Assembly: GCA_025355005.1 (NCBI GenBank)
Contig: JANXLV010000025.1
Location: forward strand, 51,621 to 115,620
Reading direction: 5' to 3'
Length of the DNA: 64,000 nt
Source of the DNA: Myxococcales bacterium
GTDB lineage: Bacteria > Myxococcota_A > Polyangia > Polyangiales > Polyangiaceae
Shown here: one piece after another, positions 26,267-34,072 of the stretch
Layout: every line of letters begins with the position of its first letter
Numbering within the stretch: position 1 is the stretch's first letter
Notes under the pieces: model-generated
The model's input: the letters and a program-made list of their open reading frames with translations, nothing else
The model's database searches: none
Told to the model about the DNA's origin: nothing
Translations under genes and position numbers: made by a program

Positions 26267-26385
26267 GGGGTTGCACGTGGGCAAGTCGGCGGTAGAGGAA
26301 GCGGCGTCGGTGATGAGCCGGCCCACCAGAAACCAAACGTCACCCCCATACGGCGAGGGTCATCCCGCCGAGAAGGTCTCCAGTC

Positions 26386-27081
26386 ATGCGCCCCATCCAC
26401 TTCGTCTTCTCCGCTGCTCTCGTTGCTCTCTCGCTCAGCTCCGTCGCCTGCGGCGGCGCCGATGAAGGCACGAACGCCGACGACTCGACCAGCGCCGACG
26501 TGACGTCTGCGAAGCCCGTCGCGCTCACGCACGCGGACAACAAGAAGACAGTCCACGTCACGGCAGGTCAGAAGGTGGTGCTCACGCTGAGCCAGAACGC
26601 TTCGACCGGTTACATGTGGATGGTCACCGGCGAAGGTGGCCTCACCAAGGCTGTCGAGACCACCACCCCGGGCGACGTCCACAAGCCCGGCTCCTCCGGC
26701 ACCGACACCTTCACGTGGAAGACCACGGGCAAGAGCGGCAAGCACACGATCACGCTCATCCTGCAGCGCCCCTGGGCAGAGACCTCGCCCCCCGCGGAGA
26801 CCTTCACCGTCACGCTCGACGTCGCAGACAGCAGCCCCGCGCCGAAGATGTGCGGCGGGTTCGCCGGCATCCAGTGCGGCGCCACCGAGTTCTGCAGCTA
26901 CACCAAGGTCGCGGCCTGCGGCGCCGGCGACATGAGCGGCACGTGCGAGCCCCTCCCGGACCTGTGCCCCATGATCGTGTTGCCGGTCTGCGGCTGCGAC
27001 GGCAAGACGTACAACAACAGCTGCGAGGCAAACCGCGGTCACGTGTCCGTCTCGACGGACGGCCCCTGCGCGCACAAGTGA
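26386..27081 (+). CDS. Two-headed protease inhibitor lipoprotein: chagasin (I42) plus Kazal domain
   Basis: The protein has 231 residues. The lipobox is SSVAC (Cys 22). Residues about 40-145 form an I42 chagasin-type inhibitor: the inhibitory loop NASTGYMW, a later GKSGKH loop and the RPW turn are all recognisable. Chagasin proteins block papain-family proteases. Residues about 190-231 form a Kazal domain: CPMIVLPVCGCDGKTYNNSC ends its core; Kazal domains block serine proteases. One lipoprotein therefore could block both classes encoded nearby (C1 papain and serine peptidases), probably protecting the cell envelope. A strong terminator follows. Confidence 0.92.
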   Translation: MRPIHFVFSAALVALSLSSVACGGADEGTNADDSTSADVTSAKPVALTHADNKKTVHVTAGQKVVLTLSQNASTGYMWMVTGEGGLTKAVETTTPGDVHKPGSSGTDTFTWKTTGKSGKHTITLILQRPWAETSPPAETFTVTLDVADSSPAPKMCGGFAGIQCGATEFCSYTKVAACGAGDMSGTCEPLPDLCPMIVLPVCGCDGKTYNNSCEANRGHVSVSTDGPCAHK

Positions 27082-27117
27082 GCTGAGCGACACGAAGCCC
27101 GCTCGACGTGAACAGCA

Positions 27118-27157
27118 CGGCGCTGCCAATCTACTGGCGGCGCCGCTCTTCTTTTGT
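27118..27157 (+). terminator. Rho-independent terminator after the inhibitor gene
   Basis: A stem CGGCGCTGCC (27118-27127) pairs with GGCGGCGCCG (27136-27145) with one G-U pair and an 8-nt loop, followed by the T-rich tail CTCTTCTTTTGTC. It lies 36 bp after the inhibitor stop codon. Confidence 0.8.
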
Positions 27158-27169
27158 CAGCGGGTGAAC

Positions 27170-30016
27170 CTACTCCGAGAGACGCAGGCCGATGGGTAGG
27201 CCTTCGCCCATGATCGCGACCTTCTCGGCTTCGTCCATCACGGCGAGCTCGCGCACGGCGCGGATCCACTCTGGCTTCGCGCCTATCGCGATCAGCTTCT
27301 TTTCTGCCTGGAGGCGCAGGTCAGCGTTGAGGTCGCGCGCGCGATCGCCCGTGACACGCGCGAGCTGCACGGCGGCGTGAGGCGCAGTGTGAAGGCCCTT
27401 CCAGGTCTCGCGCAAGAGCTGAGTGAGCCACGCCTCTGCCGCGCGCGGCGGCACCACGTGATGCAGGCTCGCGTACAGCGGCTGGCGCGCGCCGAGGCGA
27501 CCGATGCTGGTCCAGAGCCGCGCGTCCTTGTCCACCCACGTGCGCTCCAGCAGCCAATCGCCGAGCTCCACGCGGCGCGCGACCGGCACGCGCTCGAGCG
27601 ACGCGAGCATCATCGTGAGCTCGTCACGGCCCTCCGGGATGCGTCGGGGCAACTTCAAATTTGCCTCCTTCGGGGCGATCACCGCGTCGAACGCGTCGCG
27701 GATTCGGACCTGCTGCGCCTCTGACAGCCCGCCCGACACGCGGCGCCACGCGATGAAGAACTGCTGCCAGTTGCGCGGCTCGTCGGGGAACGCGAGGCGC
27801 CCGTCGAAGATGGTGTAGAGTACACGCACGCGCTCCGCGTCACCCGGGTCGCCGAAGCCGGGCCGCATGCAGTAGCCCGTGAGCATGAGCCATGTGCGTT
27901 CGTGGTTCTCGCTGCGGCGGCGCACGCCGGGATTCTCCAGAAGCTGGTCGGCCAGACGCCGCGCGACATCCATCGTCCAGCTCGCGCGGTCGCCCAGGAT
28001 GCGCTCCAGCTCACGCGACAGATCCTTCGTGATGCGCGGGTCGGCATCGCCGCGCTTGCCGAAGACCTGATCGATCAGCGCGCGCGCCTCTTTCATCCGT
28101 GCGTCGTCCGCGCCCCGCAGATGCGTGGACGGCGCTGGCGCGAGCGACGGCGGTGGCGCGCTGGCCCCGAGCGGCGCGCGGTCCACGTTGCCACCATCGC
28201 GAAGCTGGAACTCCAGGCGGATGCGACCACCGGTGTCCTTGCGCGTGCAGTAGAGCTCCAGCTGTCCCGTCGCGCTGAGCACGCCGCCCAGCGTGACCGG
28301 CAGCCGCCCCTCGCCACGCCTGTCCGACGGCACGTTGAGCACCAGCGACGGAAGCATCTGGAACGCGGAGCTCGCGTCACTGTTGGTGGTCCCCTCGTGG
28401 CTCATCTCCTTCGGCAACTTCACCAGCGCTCCGACGTTGTCCTTGCGAACGTCGCTCGCGTAGAGCGGGAACTTCACCGTGCGGCCCGTGGTGAGCTCGA
28501 AGGAGCGCCCCTCGGCCTCGAAGTACTCACCTTCGTCGGCGCCGCGCGGAAGGATGCACACTGCACGCTTCTCCGCACCGTCGGATTCGACCGCCACGTA
28601 GTAGCCATGCGACGCGCCGCTGGTGACGCGCACGCCGTGCCCACGCCGCGCGAAGCCATAGAGGACGGCGCCGCGCGCGACAGCGAGATCAGGATCCGCG
28701 TTCGGCAAGAGCGCCGGCTCGCGGCCAAACGCGAGCTCCACTTGCTTGGCCACGGCGCCCGCCAGCGCCTCCGCATGGAACACGCCGCCGTTGAGCAAGA
28801 TCGCGTCCGGGCCGCGCCCGGACATCTCCTCGGCGTGGCGCGTGAGGAAGGACAGCACGTGACGCGTGATCGCGGGATCGCGCTCGAAGGGCAGGCCGAA
28901 CGAGACCAGGCCCGTGCGCGTCTTCGGTGGCGGCTCGCCTGCCTCCACGATGGGGAAGAAGCCGGCGATCAAGACGTCCTTCACGTCCTTCTTCGTGAGC
29001 GTGATGCTCTTCTGGCTCTTCACGAGCTTTCCGCCGCGACCCAGGACCGTGACCTTCGCTTCCTTCGCGCCGCCGAAGATGCGCTCCTTCGCGTCGCGGC
29101 ATCCGAGCACCAGCTGCGCGAGCTCGCCCGTGGGCAGCGGCTCCTTGAGCGACATGCGCGACTCGGCCACGTGCGCGAGCGCCAGGTCCATGTTGTCGCC
29201 GCCGAGCAGGATGTGGCGTCCCACGGCGACGCGACGGATGTTGACCGGCTCACCCTTCTTGCGCGCGCCGATCGCCATGAGCGACAGGTCCGTGGTGCCG
29301 CCGCCCACGTCGCACACGAGCACGAACTGCTCGCCGTCGTCCTTCTTGCCGACGCGCCCGAGCAGCTTGTCCCACGCGGTGTTACTGCGATCCTTGCCGC
29401 GCGCGTCTCGCATCGCGTCGTAGAACGCGGCGGTGGGTTCCTCCACCAGCGTGACGGAGAGACCCGCGAGCACAGCGGCCTTCGACGTGAGCTCACGCGC
29501 GACCTCGTCGAACGACGCGGGGACAGTGAGGAGCACCTCTTGCGATGCGAGCGGCGCGTCCGGATGCTCCGCGTCCCACGCCTCTCGAACGGCCGAGAGG
29601 TAATGCATGCTCGCATCGAGCGGCGAGATGTGTGGGGTTGGGACGGCGCCCGCCTCGTCGTTAGTGCCCCATGGCAAGATCGCGGCGAGCCTGTCGACGC
29701 CCGCATGACAGAGCCAGCTCTTCGCGCTGGACACGAACCGCCCGCGGATCTCGGCGCCGCGACGACGCGCGAGCTCTCCGCCGACCCACGTGGGATCGCC
29801 ATGGATCTCGCCCGGAAGCGGCGCATAGAGACATGACGGCAGCAGCGGACGCGCCTCCTTCTCGCGCGCGGTCACCAGCTGCGGAATGGGGAGGATCTCG
29901 GGCGTGATGCCCGCGTCGCGGTTCGCATGCAGCGGCGCGCTTGCAACCACGGTGTGCGTTGTCCCGAGGTCGATCCCGACGATGAACGTCGCCTCGCGCT
30001 TCGCCTCGGTAGACAC
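27170..30016 (-). CDS. Hsp70-family protein with C-terminal DUF3731 (DnaK-related)
   Basis: The protein has 948 residues. It has an N-terminal Hsp70 ATPase domain with VGIDLGTTHTVVA (about 14-26), CDVGGGTTDLSLM (about 240) and DLAVARGAVLYGFARRG, then a beta-rich middle (RIRLEFQLRDGG). A long helical C-terminal region from about residue 640 contains RRSENHERTWLMLTGY and WLLERTWVDKDARLWTSIGR, matching DUF3731, the C-terminal part of DnaK-related proteins. The start lies 4 bp after the upstream Hsp70 stop. With DUF2760 and the 617-residue Hsp70 it forms a conserved bacterial trio of unknown client. Confidence 0.92.
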   Translation of the reverse strand: MSTEAKREATFIVGIDLGTTHTVVASAPLHANRDAGITPEILPIPQLVTAREKEARPLLPSCLYAPLPGEIHGDPTWVGGELARRRGAEIRGRFVSSAKSWLCHAGVDRLAAILPWGTNDEAGAVPTPHISPLDASMHYLSAVREAWDAEHPDAPLASQEVLLTVPASFDEVARELTSKAAVLAGLSVTLVEEPTAAFYDAMRDARGKDRSNTAWDKLLGRVGKKDDGEQFVLVCDVGGGTTDLSLMAIGARKKGEPVNIRRVAVGRHILLGGDNMDLALAHVAESRMSLKEPLPTGELAQLVLGCRDAKERIFGGAKEAKVTVLGRGGKLVKSQKSITLTKKDVKDVLIAGFFPIVEAGEPPPKTRTGLVSFGLPFERDPAITRHVLSFLTRHAEEMSGRGPDAILLNGGVFHAEALAGAVAKQVELAFGREPALLPNADPDLAVARGAVLYGFARRGHGVRVTSGASHGYYVAVESDGAEKRAVCILPRGADEGEYFEAEGRSFELTTGRTVKFPLYASDVRKDNVGALVKLPKEMSHEGTTNSDASSAFQMLPSLVLNVPSDRRGEGRLPVTLGGVLSATGQLELYCTRKDTGGRIRLEFQLRDGGNVDRAPLGASAPPPSLAPAPSTHLRGADDARMKEARALIDQVFGKRGDADPRITKDLSRELERILGDRASWTMDVARRLADQLLENPGVRRRSENHERTWLMLTGYCMRPGFGDPGDAERVRVLYTIFDGRLAFPDEPRNWQQFFIAWRRVSGGLSEAQQVRIRDAFDAVIAPKEANLKLPRRIPEGRDELTMMLASLERVPVARRVELGDWLLERTWVDKDARLWTSIGRLGARQPLYASLHHVVPPRAAEAWLTQLLRETWKGLHTAPHAAVQLARVTGDRARDLNADLRLQAEKKLIAIGAKPEWIRAVRELAVMDEAEKVAIMGEGLPIGLRLSE
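27814..27824 (+). repeat. TGTAGAGTACA, one-mismatch relative of the 11-mer motif
   Basis: It differs from TGTANAATACA at one fixed position and lies inside the Hsp70/DUF3731 gene. Here the motif is on the strand opposite to the coding strand, unlike the exact copies. It may be a chance relative. Confidence 0.3.
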
Positions 30017-30020
30017 GTGT

Positions 30021-31874
30021 CTACTCCCTCTCGCGTACGCTGAGCTCCAGCTTCCAGCGCTCTTCCTCGCCGCCCGCTCCCTTGGCCTTCTTCGCCTTGT
30101 CGGTGGGGATGGCCTCGAGCAGCAGGGTGCCGACCTCGGTGATGGTCGCGCGGATGCTCACGGGCACGACGTCGCCCGGCGTACGGCCCTCGGCGGGCAG
30201 CGTGATCGCGATGGGCGAGAGCTCCGTGAGGTCCTCCGGCTTCCAGCGCTCGAGCGAGGTGCCGGCGACGTCCGCCTTGCGCGACTGCGAGCCGAAGAAG
30301 CGGAAGCGAACCTGTTCGCCCACGACCACACCGAGCAGGTGCGCCGTGATGTCCGCGTGCGTCCCCTCTTCCATGCCCAGCGGCGCGACGCAGAGCGCGG
30401 TGACGGGCGGCGGCACACCAGGGATGGCCGGGGCCGCGCCCTCGATGCCCACGTAGTAGGCGCGCGCGGTGCCTCCCCGGATGCGCATGCCCTTGCCGCG
30501 ACGCGCGAGGCCGTAGGCAGCCGCGCCCTTCGCGACGGCGAGATCGAGATCGACACCGTCGAGCACCTTCGGCGCGGGGGCCTTCGCTGCCGTTGCCCAC
30601 GAGGTGGCGCATGCAGTGAGGCGCTCGCGGAGCGCGTCGCTCTTCATCACGCCCCCGTTGAACAGGATGCGTGTAGGTTGCATCTGTTCGCCGGTCTTGG
30701 GTCCGAGCAGCGCGGCCAGGTGCCGGGTGACGCCCGGGTCCTGCGCGTACGGCAGGCCCATCTCCACGAGCCCCGTGCGCGGACGCACGGCAGGACGCGC
30801 GGACGCATCCACCATGGGGAAGAAGCCGTCCACGATCGACGATGCCACCTCTGCGCGGGTGAGCTCCGTGCGCAACGTGCCACCGACCATCTTCGAGCCC
30901 TTGCCCGCGATGGCGATCTGCGACGTGTCCTTCTTGCCGTCGGACAGCAGCACTTCCTTGGCGACGCGCGCCGCATGCTGCAGCGCCGTCCGCTGCCAGC
31001 GATCGAGCTCGAGCGGCTTTCCCGCGGCCTCTGCTGCCGCTACGAGCTTCTGCTCGGCGATGTGCGCGAGCAAGAGGTCCATGTTGTCGCCGCCGAGCAG
31101 GATGTGATCGCCCACGGCCACGCGCTCGAGCGAGAGCTCACCGTTCGCTTCCTTCGCGACGATGACCGAGAAGTCCGTGGTGCCACCGCCCACGTCCACG
31201 ACCAGGATCACCTCGCCTGGCTTGATGTCCTTGCGCCATCCATCGCCCTTCGCAGACAGCCACGCGTAGAGCGCGGCCTGCGGCTCCTCGAGCAACGTGA
31301 GATCCTCGAACCCTGCAGCGAACGCGGCCTCGGTCGTGAGCTCGCGCGCGGCCGCGTCGAACGACGCAGGCACGGTCAGCACGATGCTCTGCTTGCCGAG
31401 CGCGAGGTCGGTCTTGCCCTTCGCGACCTCCTGATCCCATGCCTCTTCCAGGTGCTGGAGAAAGCGGAAGCTGGTCTCCACGGGGCTAACCTTGCCGACG
31501 TCGTCCGGCGCGCCGTGCGGAAGGATGTTCCCACGGCGATCGATGGTCGGGTGGCAGAGCCAGCTCTTCGCGCTCATGACGACGCGCGCGGGCGCATCCA
31601 CGCCACGCGAACGTGCGTGCTCGCCCACGGCATACGTGCGCTTCTTGTCCCACGGGAGCACGAGCGCGCCCTCGCTCTCGTGAGCCAGGTAGAGGAACGA
31701 CGGGAGCAGCGGCCGTGACTCCACGGTGCCTGCGGCGACGAGCTGCGGGATCTTCAGCACCTCGACGGGGAGCGGCTTCTCGCCTTCGAGAGGGAGCTTC
31801 GCATACGCGAGCGCGGTGTGCGTGGTGCCGAGATCGATCCCGACGGCGTACGTGGGTGCGTGCTTTGCGCTCAT
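30021..31874 (-). CDS. Hsp70-family protein (second paralogue of the trio)
   Basis: The protein has 617 residues. The ATPase motifs are AVGIDLGTTHTALAYA (residues about 11-26), VVDVGGGTTDFSVIV (about 225) and DLDLAVAKGAAAYGLARRG (about 440). The C-terminal part (about 460-617) is beta-rich like a reduced substrate-binding domain (VRFRFFGSQSRKADVAG). The ATG overlaps the DUF2760 stop as ATGA and the next Hsp70 starts 4 bp after this stop, so all three proteins are probably made together. Dedicated J-protein or exchange-factor genes are absent nearby. Confidence 0.92.
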   Translation of the reverse strand: MSAKHAPTYAVGIDLGTTHTALAYAKLPLEGEKPLPVEVLKIPQLVAAGTVESRPLLPSFLYLAHESEGALVLPWDKKRTYAVGEHARSRGVDAPARVVMSAKSWLCHPTIDRRGNILPHGAPDDVGKVSPVETSFRFLQHLEEAWDQEVAKGKTDLALGKQSIVLTVPASFDAAARELTTEAAFAAGFEDLTLLEEPQAALYAWLSAKGDGWRKDIKPGEVILVVDVGGGTTDFSVIVAKEANGELSLERVAVGDHILLGGDNMDLLLAHIAEQKLVAAAEAAGKPLELDRWQRTALQHAARVAKEVLLSDGKKDTSQIAIAGKGSKMVGGTLRTELTRAEVASSIVDGFFPMVDASARPAVRPRTGLVEMGLPYAQDPGVTRHLAALLGPKTGEQMQPTRILFNGGVMKSDALRERLTACATSWATAAKAPAPKVLDGVDLDLAVAKGAAAYGLARRGKGMRIRGGTARAYYVGIEGAAPAIPGVPPPVTALCVAPLGMEEGTHADITAHLLGVVVGEQVRFRFFGSQSRKADVAGTSLERWKPEDLTELSPIAITLPAEGRTPGDVVPVSIRATITEVGTLLLEAIPTDKAKKAKGAGGEEERWKLELSVRERE

Positions 31875-32431
31875 AGCTCCACCTCCGCCTGCGCGAGGAT
31901 CGCGGCGTCGTGGCCAGCGACGGCCGTGGGCAAGGTGATCTTCTTCGCGCGCCAGCCCTTGTGACGAAGGCTGCCACTGAACGGTCCCTTGCCCTGCACG
32001 TTGCCGGTGAGCTTCACGGACTTCGCGTCGAAGCCCTCTTGCAGCGTGAGCTTCACGCCCTCATCTTCTTCTCGAATCGCGACGAGCTCCACGTGCTCAC
32101 GAAGCGCCTTGCGACACCCATCGTGCACGACACGAGCAGCCGCACCGATGTCCGCGTCCGCCGCTCCCGCGATGTCCTCCTCGAGGAAATCCACGAGCCG
32201 CCCCTCCCGCTGAAGCAACGACAACAGCTGCAACGCCGAAGAAAAATCAGGCTCCTTCACCTCGGCCTTCTCTTCGACCTTCGCCTCGAGCTTCTTCGGC
32301 TCCTCGATCGGAGCAAGCTCTCGCCCCTTGCCGAGCGCGGACACCTTCGCCGCGAACGTGCCGTCGAACAGCACCTTGAAATAGACGAGCCAGGCCAAGA
32401 ACAGTCGCGCGACGAAAGGGACGGGTTCCAC
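31871..32431 (-). CDS. DUF2760 family protein
   Basis: The protein has 186 residues from GTG 32431. A hydrophobic segment (FVARLFLAWLVYFKVLF) lies at the N-terminus, then a Glu/Lys-rich linker and the DUF2760 domain: SALQLLSLLQREGRLVDFLEEDI followed in part by GAAARVVHDGCRKAL and VVGHD-like AVAGHDAAILAQAEVEL. The membrane segment would tether the Hsp70 pair to the inner membrane. This link is inferred from the overlapping operon; DUF2760 itself has no known activity. Confidence 0.9.
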   Translation of the reverse strand: MEPVPFVARLFLAWLVYFKVLFDGTFAAKVSALGKGRELAPIEEPKKLEAKVEEKAEVKEPDFSSALQLLSLLQREGRLVDFLEEDIAGAADADIGAAARVVHDGCRKALREHVELVAIREEDEGVKLTLQEGFDAKSVKLTGNVQGKGPFSGSLRHKGWRAKKITLPTAVAGHDAAILAQAEVEL

Positions 32432-32526
32432 GCCGCAGAACCTAGTCGGACTCCGCCCACACCTCAACAAACACCGAAAAAAATAGCCGTTCGCCGGGTC
32501 ACCAACGTGGCCTAGCCTGCCCTGTT

Positions 32527-32823
32527 GTGGAAGACCCCTGGTTCGTCTACGTGCTGCGCTGCGGGGACGGGACGCTCTACACGGGCATCGCGAAGGACGT
32601 CCCTGCGCGGGTCCGCGCGCACGAGGCCGGAAAAGGTGCAAAGTACACGCGCGGCCGCGGACCCCTTGTTTTGTGCGCCAAGAAGCGCTGTGAAACAATG
32701 GGCGAGGCGCTCCGCCTGGAGCTCTCCGTGAAGGCTCTGTCACGTTCGGAGAAGGTCTTGCGGGCCAGCAGCTCGCCGCGCCTCGCCGCGTTCGCTCGAG
32801 CGCTCAAGCGCAAGCGAGCGTGA
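32527..32823 (+). CDS. GIY-YIG nuclease-superfamily protein (YhbQ-like)
   Basis: The protein has 98 residues with a GTG start. The GIY and YIG elements appear as FVYVL and LYTGI (residues about 6-20). The downstream helix has ARVRAHEAGKGAKYTRGR, as in the UPF0213/YhbQ family of small single-domain GIY-YIG proteins linked to DNA repair or damage response. The usual conserved Glu could be one of the two in CETMGEALRLE. It is divergent from the DUF2760 operon, 95 bp apart. Confidence 0.88.
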   Translation: MEDPWFVYVLRCGDGTLYTGIAKDVPARVRAHEAGKGAKYTRGRGPLVLCAKKRCETMGEALRLELSVKALSRSEKVLRASSSPRLAAFARALKRKRA

Positions 32824-32864
32824 TAGGGTCGCGGGCGTACCAGACCCGAACGGGAGAACATTCC

Positions 32865-33716
32865 ATGCGTAGAAGTCTCAAGTTGCTGATCGGTGGAGTC
32901 GCCACGCTCCTCGCGCCCGCGGCCCTCGCGGCAGGCGCGGCGCCGTCGGGTCTCCCGGGCGCACCTCCGCCCATGGGAGCCTCCGCATTACCCGGTACGA
33001 GCCCCGCTGCTCCCTCCGCGTCCGCGCCGCACAATCAACGGGACGGCGGTCCCGCAGAGACCAAGGATCAGAAGGCGTTTCGTTTGCGCTACGTCGCCGA
33101 CACCGTCGAGAAGGAGAACGCGATCCTCAAGGGGCTCGTTCGCACACCCGACGTGCACAGGGCAGTGACGAACCACTGGCATCGCGCGTACCGGACGCTG
33201 CGCGTGCGAGAGCTCGCAGAGGACGCCGCGGATTCGGCGACGGTCGCGCGGGCAGACGCGCACCTCAAGAAGGTCGACGCGCACTTTCTCGGCTACCTCG
33301 CCGAGCTCGCTCCGTCGCTGCCGCCGATCGTCGCGGCTCCGTCGATCACGGCGCCGGCCCCGGGGGCGCAGATCACGATCGGCTCCGCGCTTGCCATCAC
33401 GGTGGCGCCGAGCGCGGGCTCCACGCCGAACGAGTACTACTGCGTGGCGAGCGAAGGCGGCGCGCACGCCCTCGTCAACTACGACACCGTGGGCAAGCAC
33501 TACGGTCTGGACGGGAACTGCACGTTCGCCGCGAACGATCCGCGCTGGGCGAAGTTCCATCCGGGCAAGGGCGGCATCTGGGCGGCGACGGTGGTCAAGG
33601 CCAAGACCGCGAAGGGTGTAGAATACAGACAATGGTCGCACCAGAAGTACATTCCGGTGCAGTTCGTGGGAGCTGGCGGCGCACCTGCGCCCGCAACGTC
33701 GGGAGGTGCGCAGTGA
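32865..33716 (+). CDS. Secreted protein of unknown function
   Basis: The protein has 283 residues from ATG 32865; the signal peptide (MRRSLKLLIGGVATLLAPAA) probably ends at ALA. A Pro/Ala/Ser spacer precedes a helical region (about 65-150) and a beta-rich C-terminal part (SALAITVAPSAGSTPNEYYC). No family is recognised. Near its 3' end the coding sequence contains TGTAGAATACA (33617), read as GTA GAA TAC AGA, where AGA is a very rare Arg codon here. A GTGA overlap links it to the next lipoprotein. Confidence 0.75.
   Translation: MRRSLKLLIGGVATLLAPAALAAGAAPSGLPGAPPPMGASALPGTSPAAPSASAPHNQRDGGPAETKDQKAFRLRYVADTVEKENAILKGLVRTPDVHRAVTNHWHRAYRTLRVRELAEDAADSATVARADAHLKKVDAHFLGYLAELAPSLPPIVAAPSITAPAPGAQITIGSALAITVAPSAGSTPNEYYCVASEGGAHALVNYDTVGKHYGLDGNCTFAANDPRWAKFHPGKGGIWAATVVKAKTAKGVEYRQWSHQKYIPVQFVGAGGAPAPATSGGAQ
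33617..33627 (+). repeat. TGTANAATACA motif, copy 3 (intragenic)
   Basis: TGTAGAATACA is read in frame as part of Gly-Val-Glu-Tyr-Arg (GGT GTA GAA TAC AGA). Several of these codons are rare in this genome. The reading frame differs from copies 2 and 4, so protein constraint does not explain the shared DNA. Confidence 0.6.
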
Positions 33717-34072
33717 AGACCAAGACCATGTCCGCAGTGCTCGTGCTCGGAGTCTCATCGTTGTTCGCGCTCGCGCTTGCCGGCTGCCCCAAGAAGGGCG
33801 GCGACGCGACCCCCGAAGGCGGCGTTGCAGTCGCGTCTGCGACCGCGAGCACGGACACTGCCGCGGCTTCGGCAGCTGCAACGTCGGACACGCCGCCCGC
33901 GGCCGTGGCCATGGCTCCCGCGGCGAACATCCCTGGCGTGGTGACGGATCCGAACGGGCGCGCAAGCACCGAGGGTGACGACAACGCGGCAAAGGCCGAG
34001 ATCAGCAAGGCGACCTACAAGAAAGAGATCGACCGCCTCGAGAAGGAAGATCTCGCTCAGGACAAGAAGTAG
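33713..34072 (+). CDS. Small lipoprotein with Ala-rich linker
   Basis: The protein has 119 residues. GTG at 33713 overlaps the upstream stop as GTGA. The lipobox is LALAGC (Cys 25). The mature peptide is Ala/Ser/Thr-rich with a charged C-terminal helix (KATYKKEIDRLEKEDLAQDKK, in part). No domain is known. It is probably co-translated with the secreted protein before it, and it ends convergently against prfC with no gap. Confidence 0.75.
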   Translation: MKTKTMSAVLVLGVSSLFALALAGCPKKGGDATPEGGVAVASATASTDTAAASAAATSDTPPAAVAMAPAANIPGVVTDPNGRASTEGDDNAAKAEISKATYKKEIDRLEKEDLAQDKK

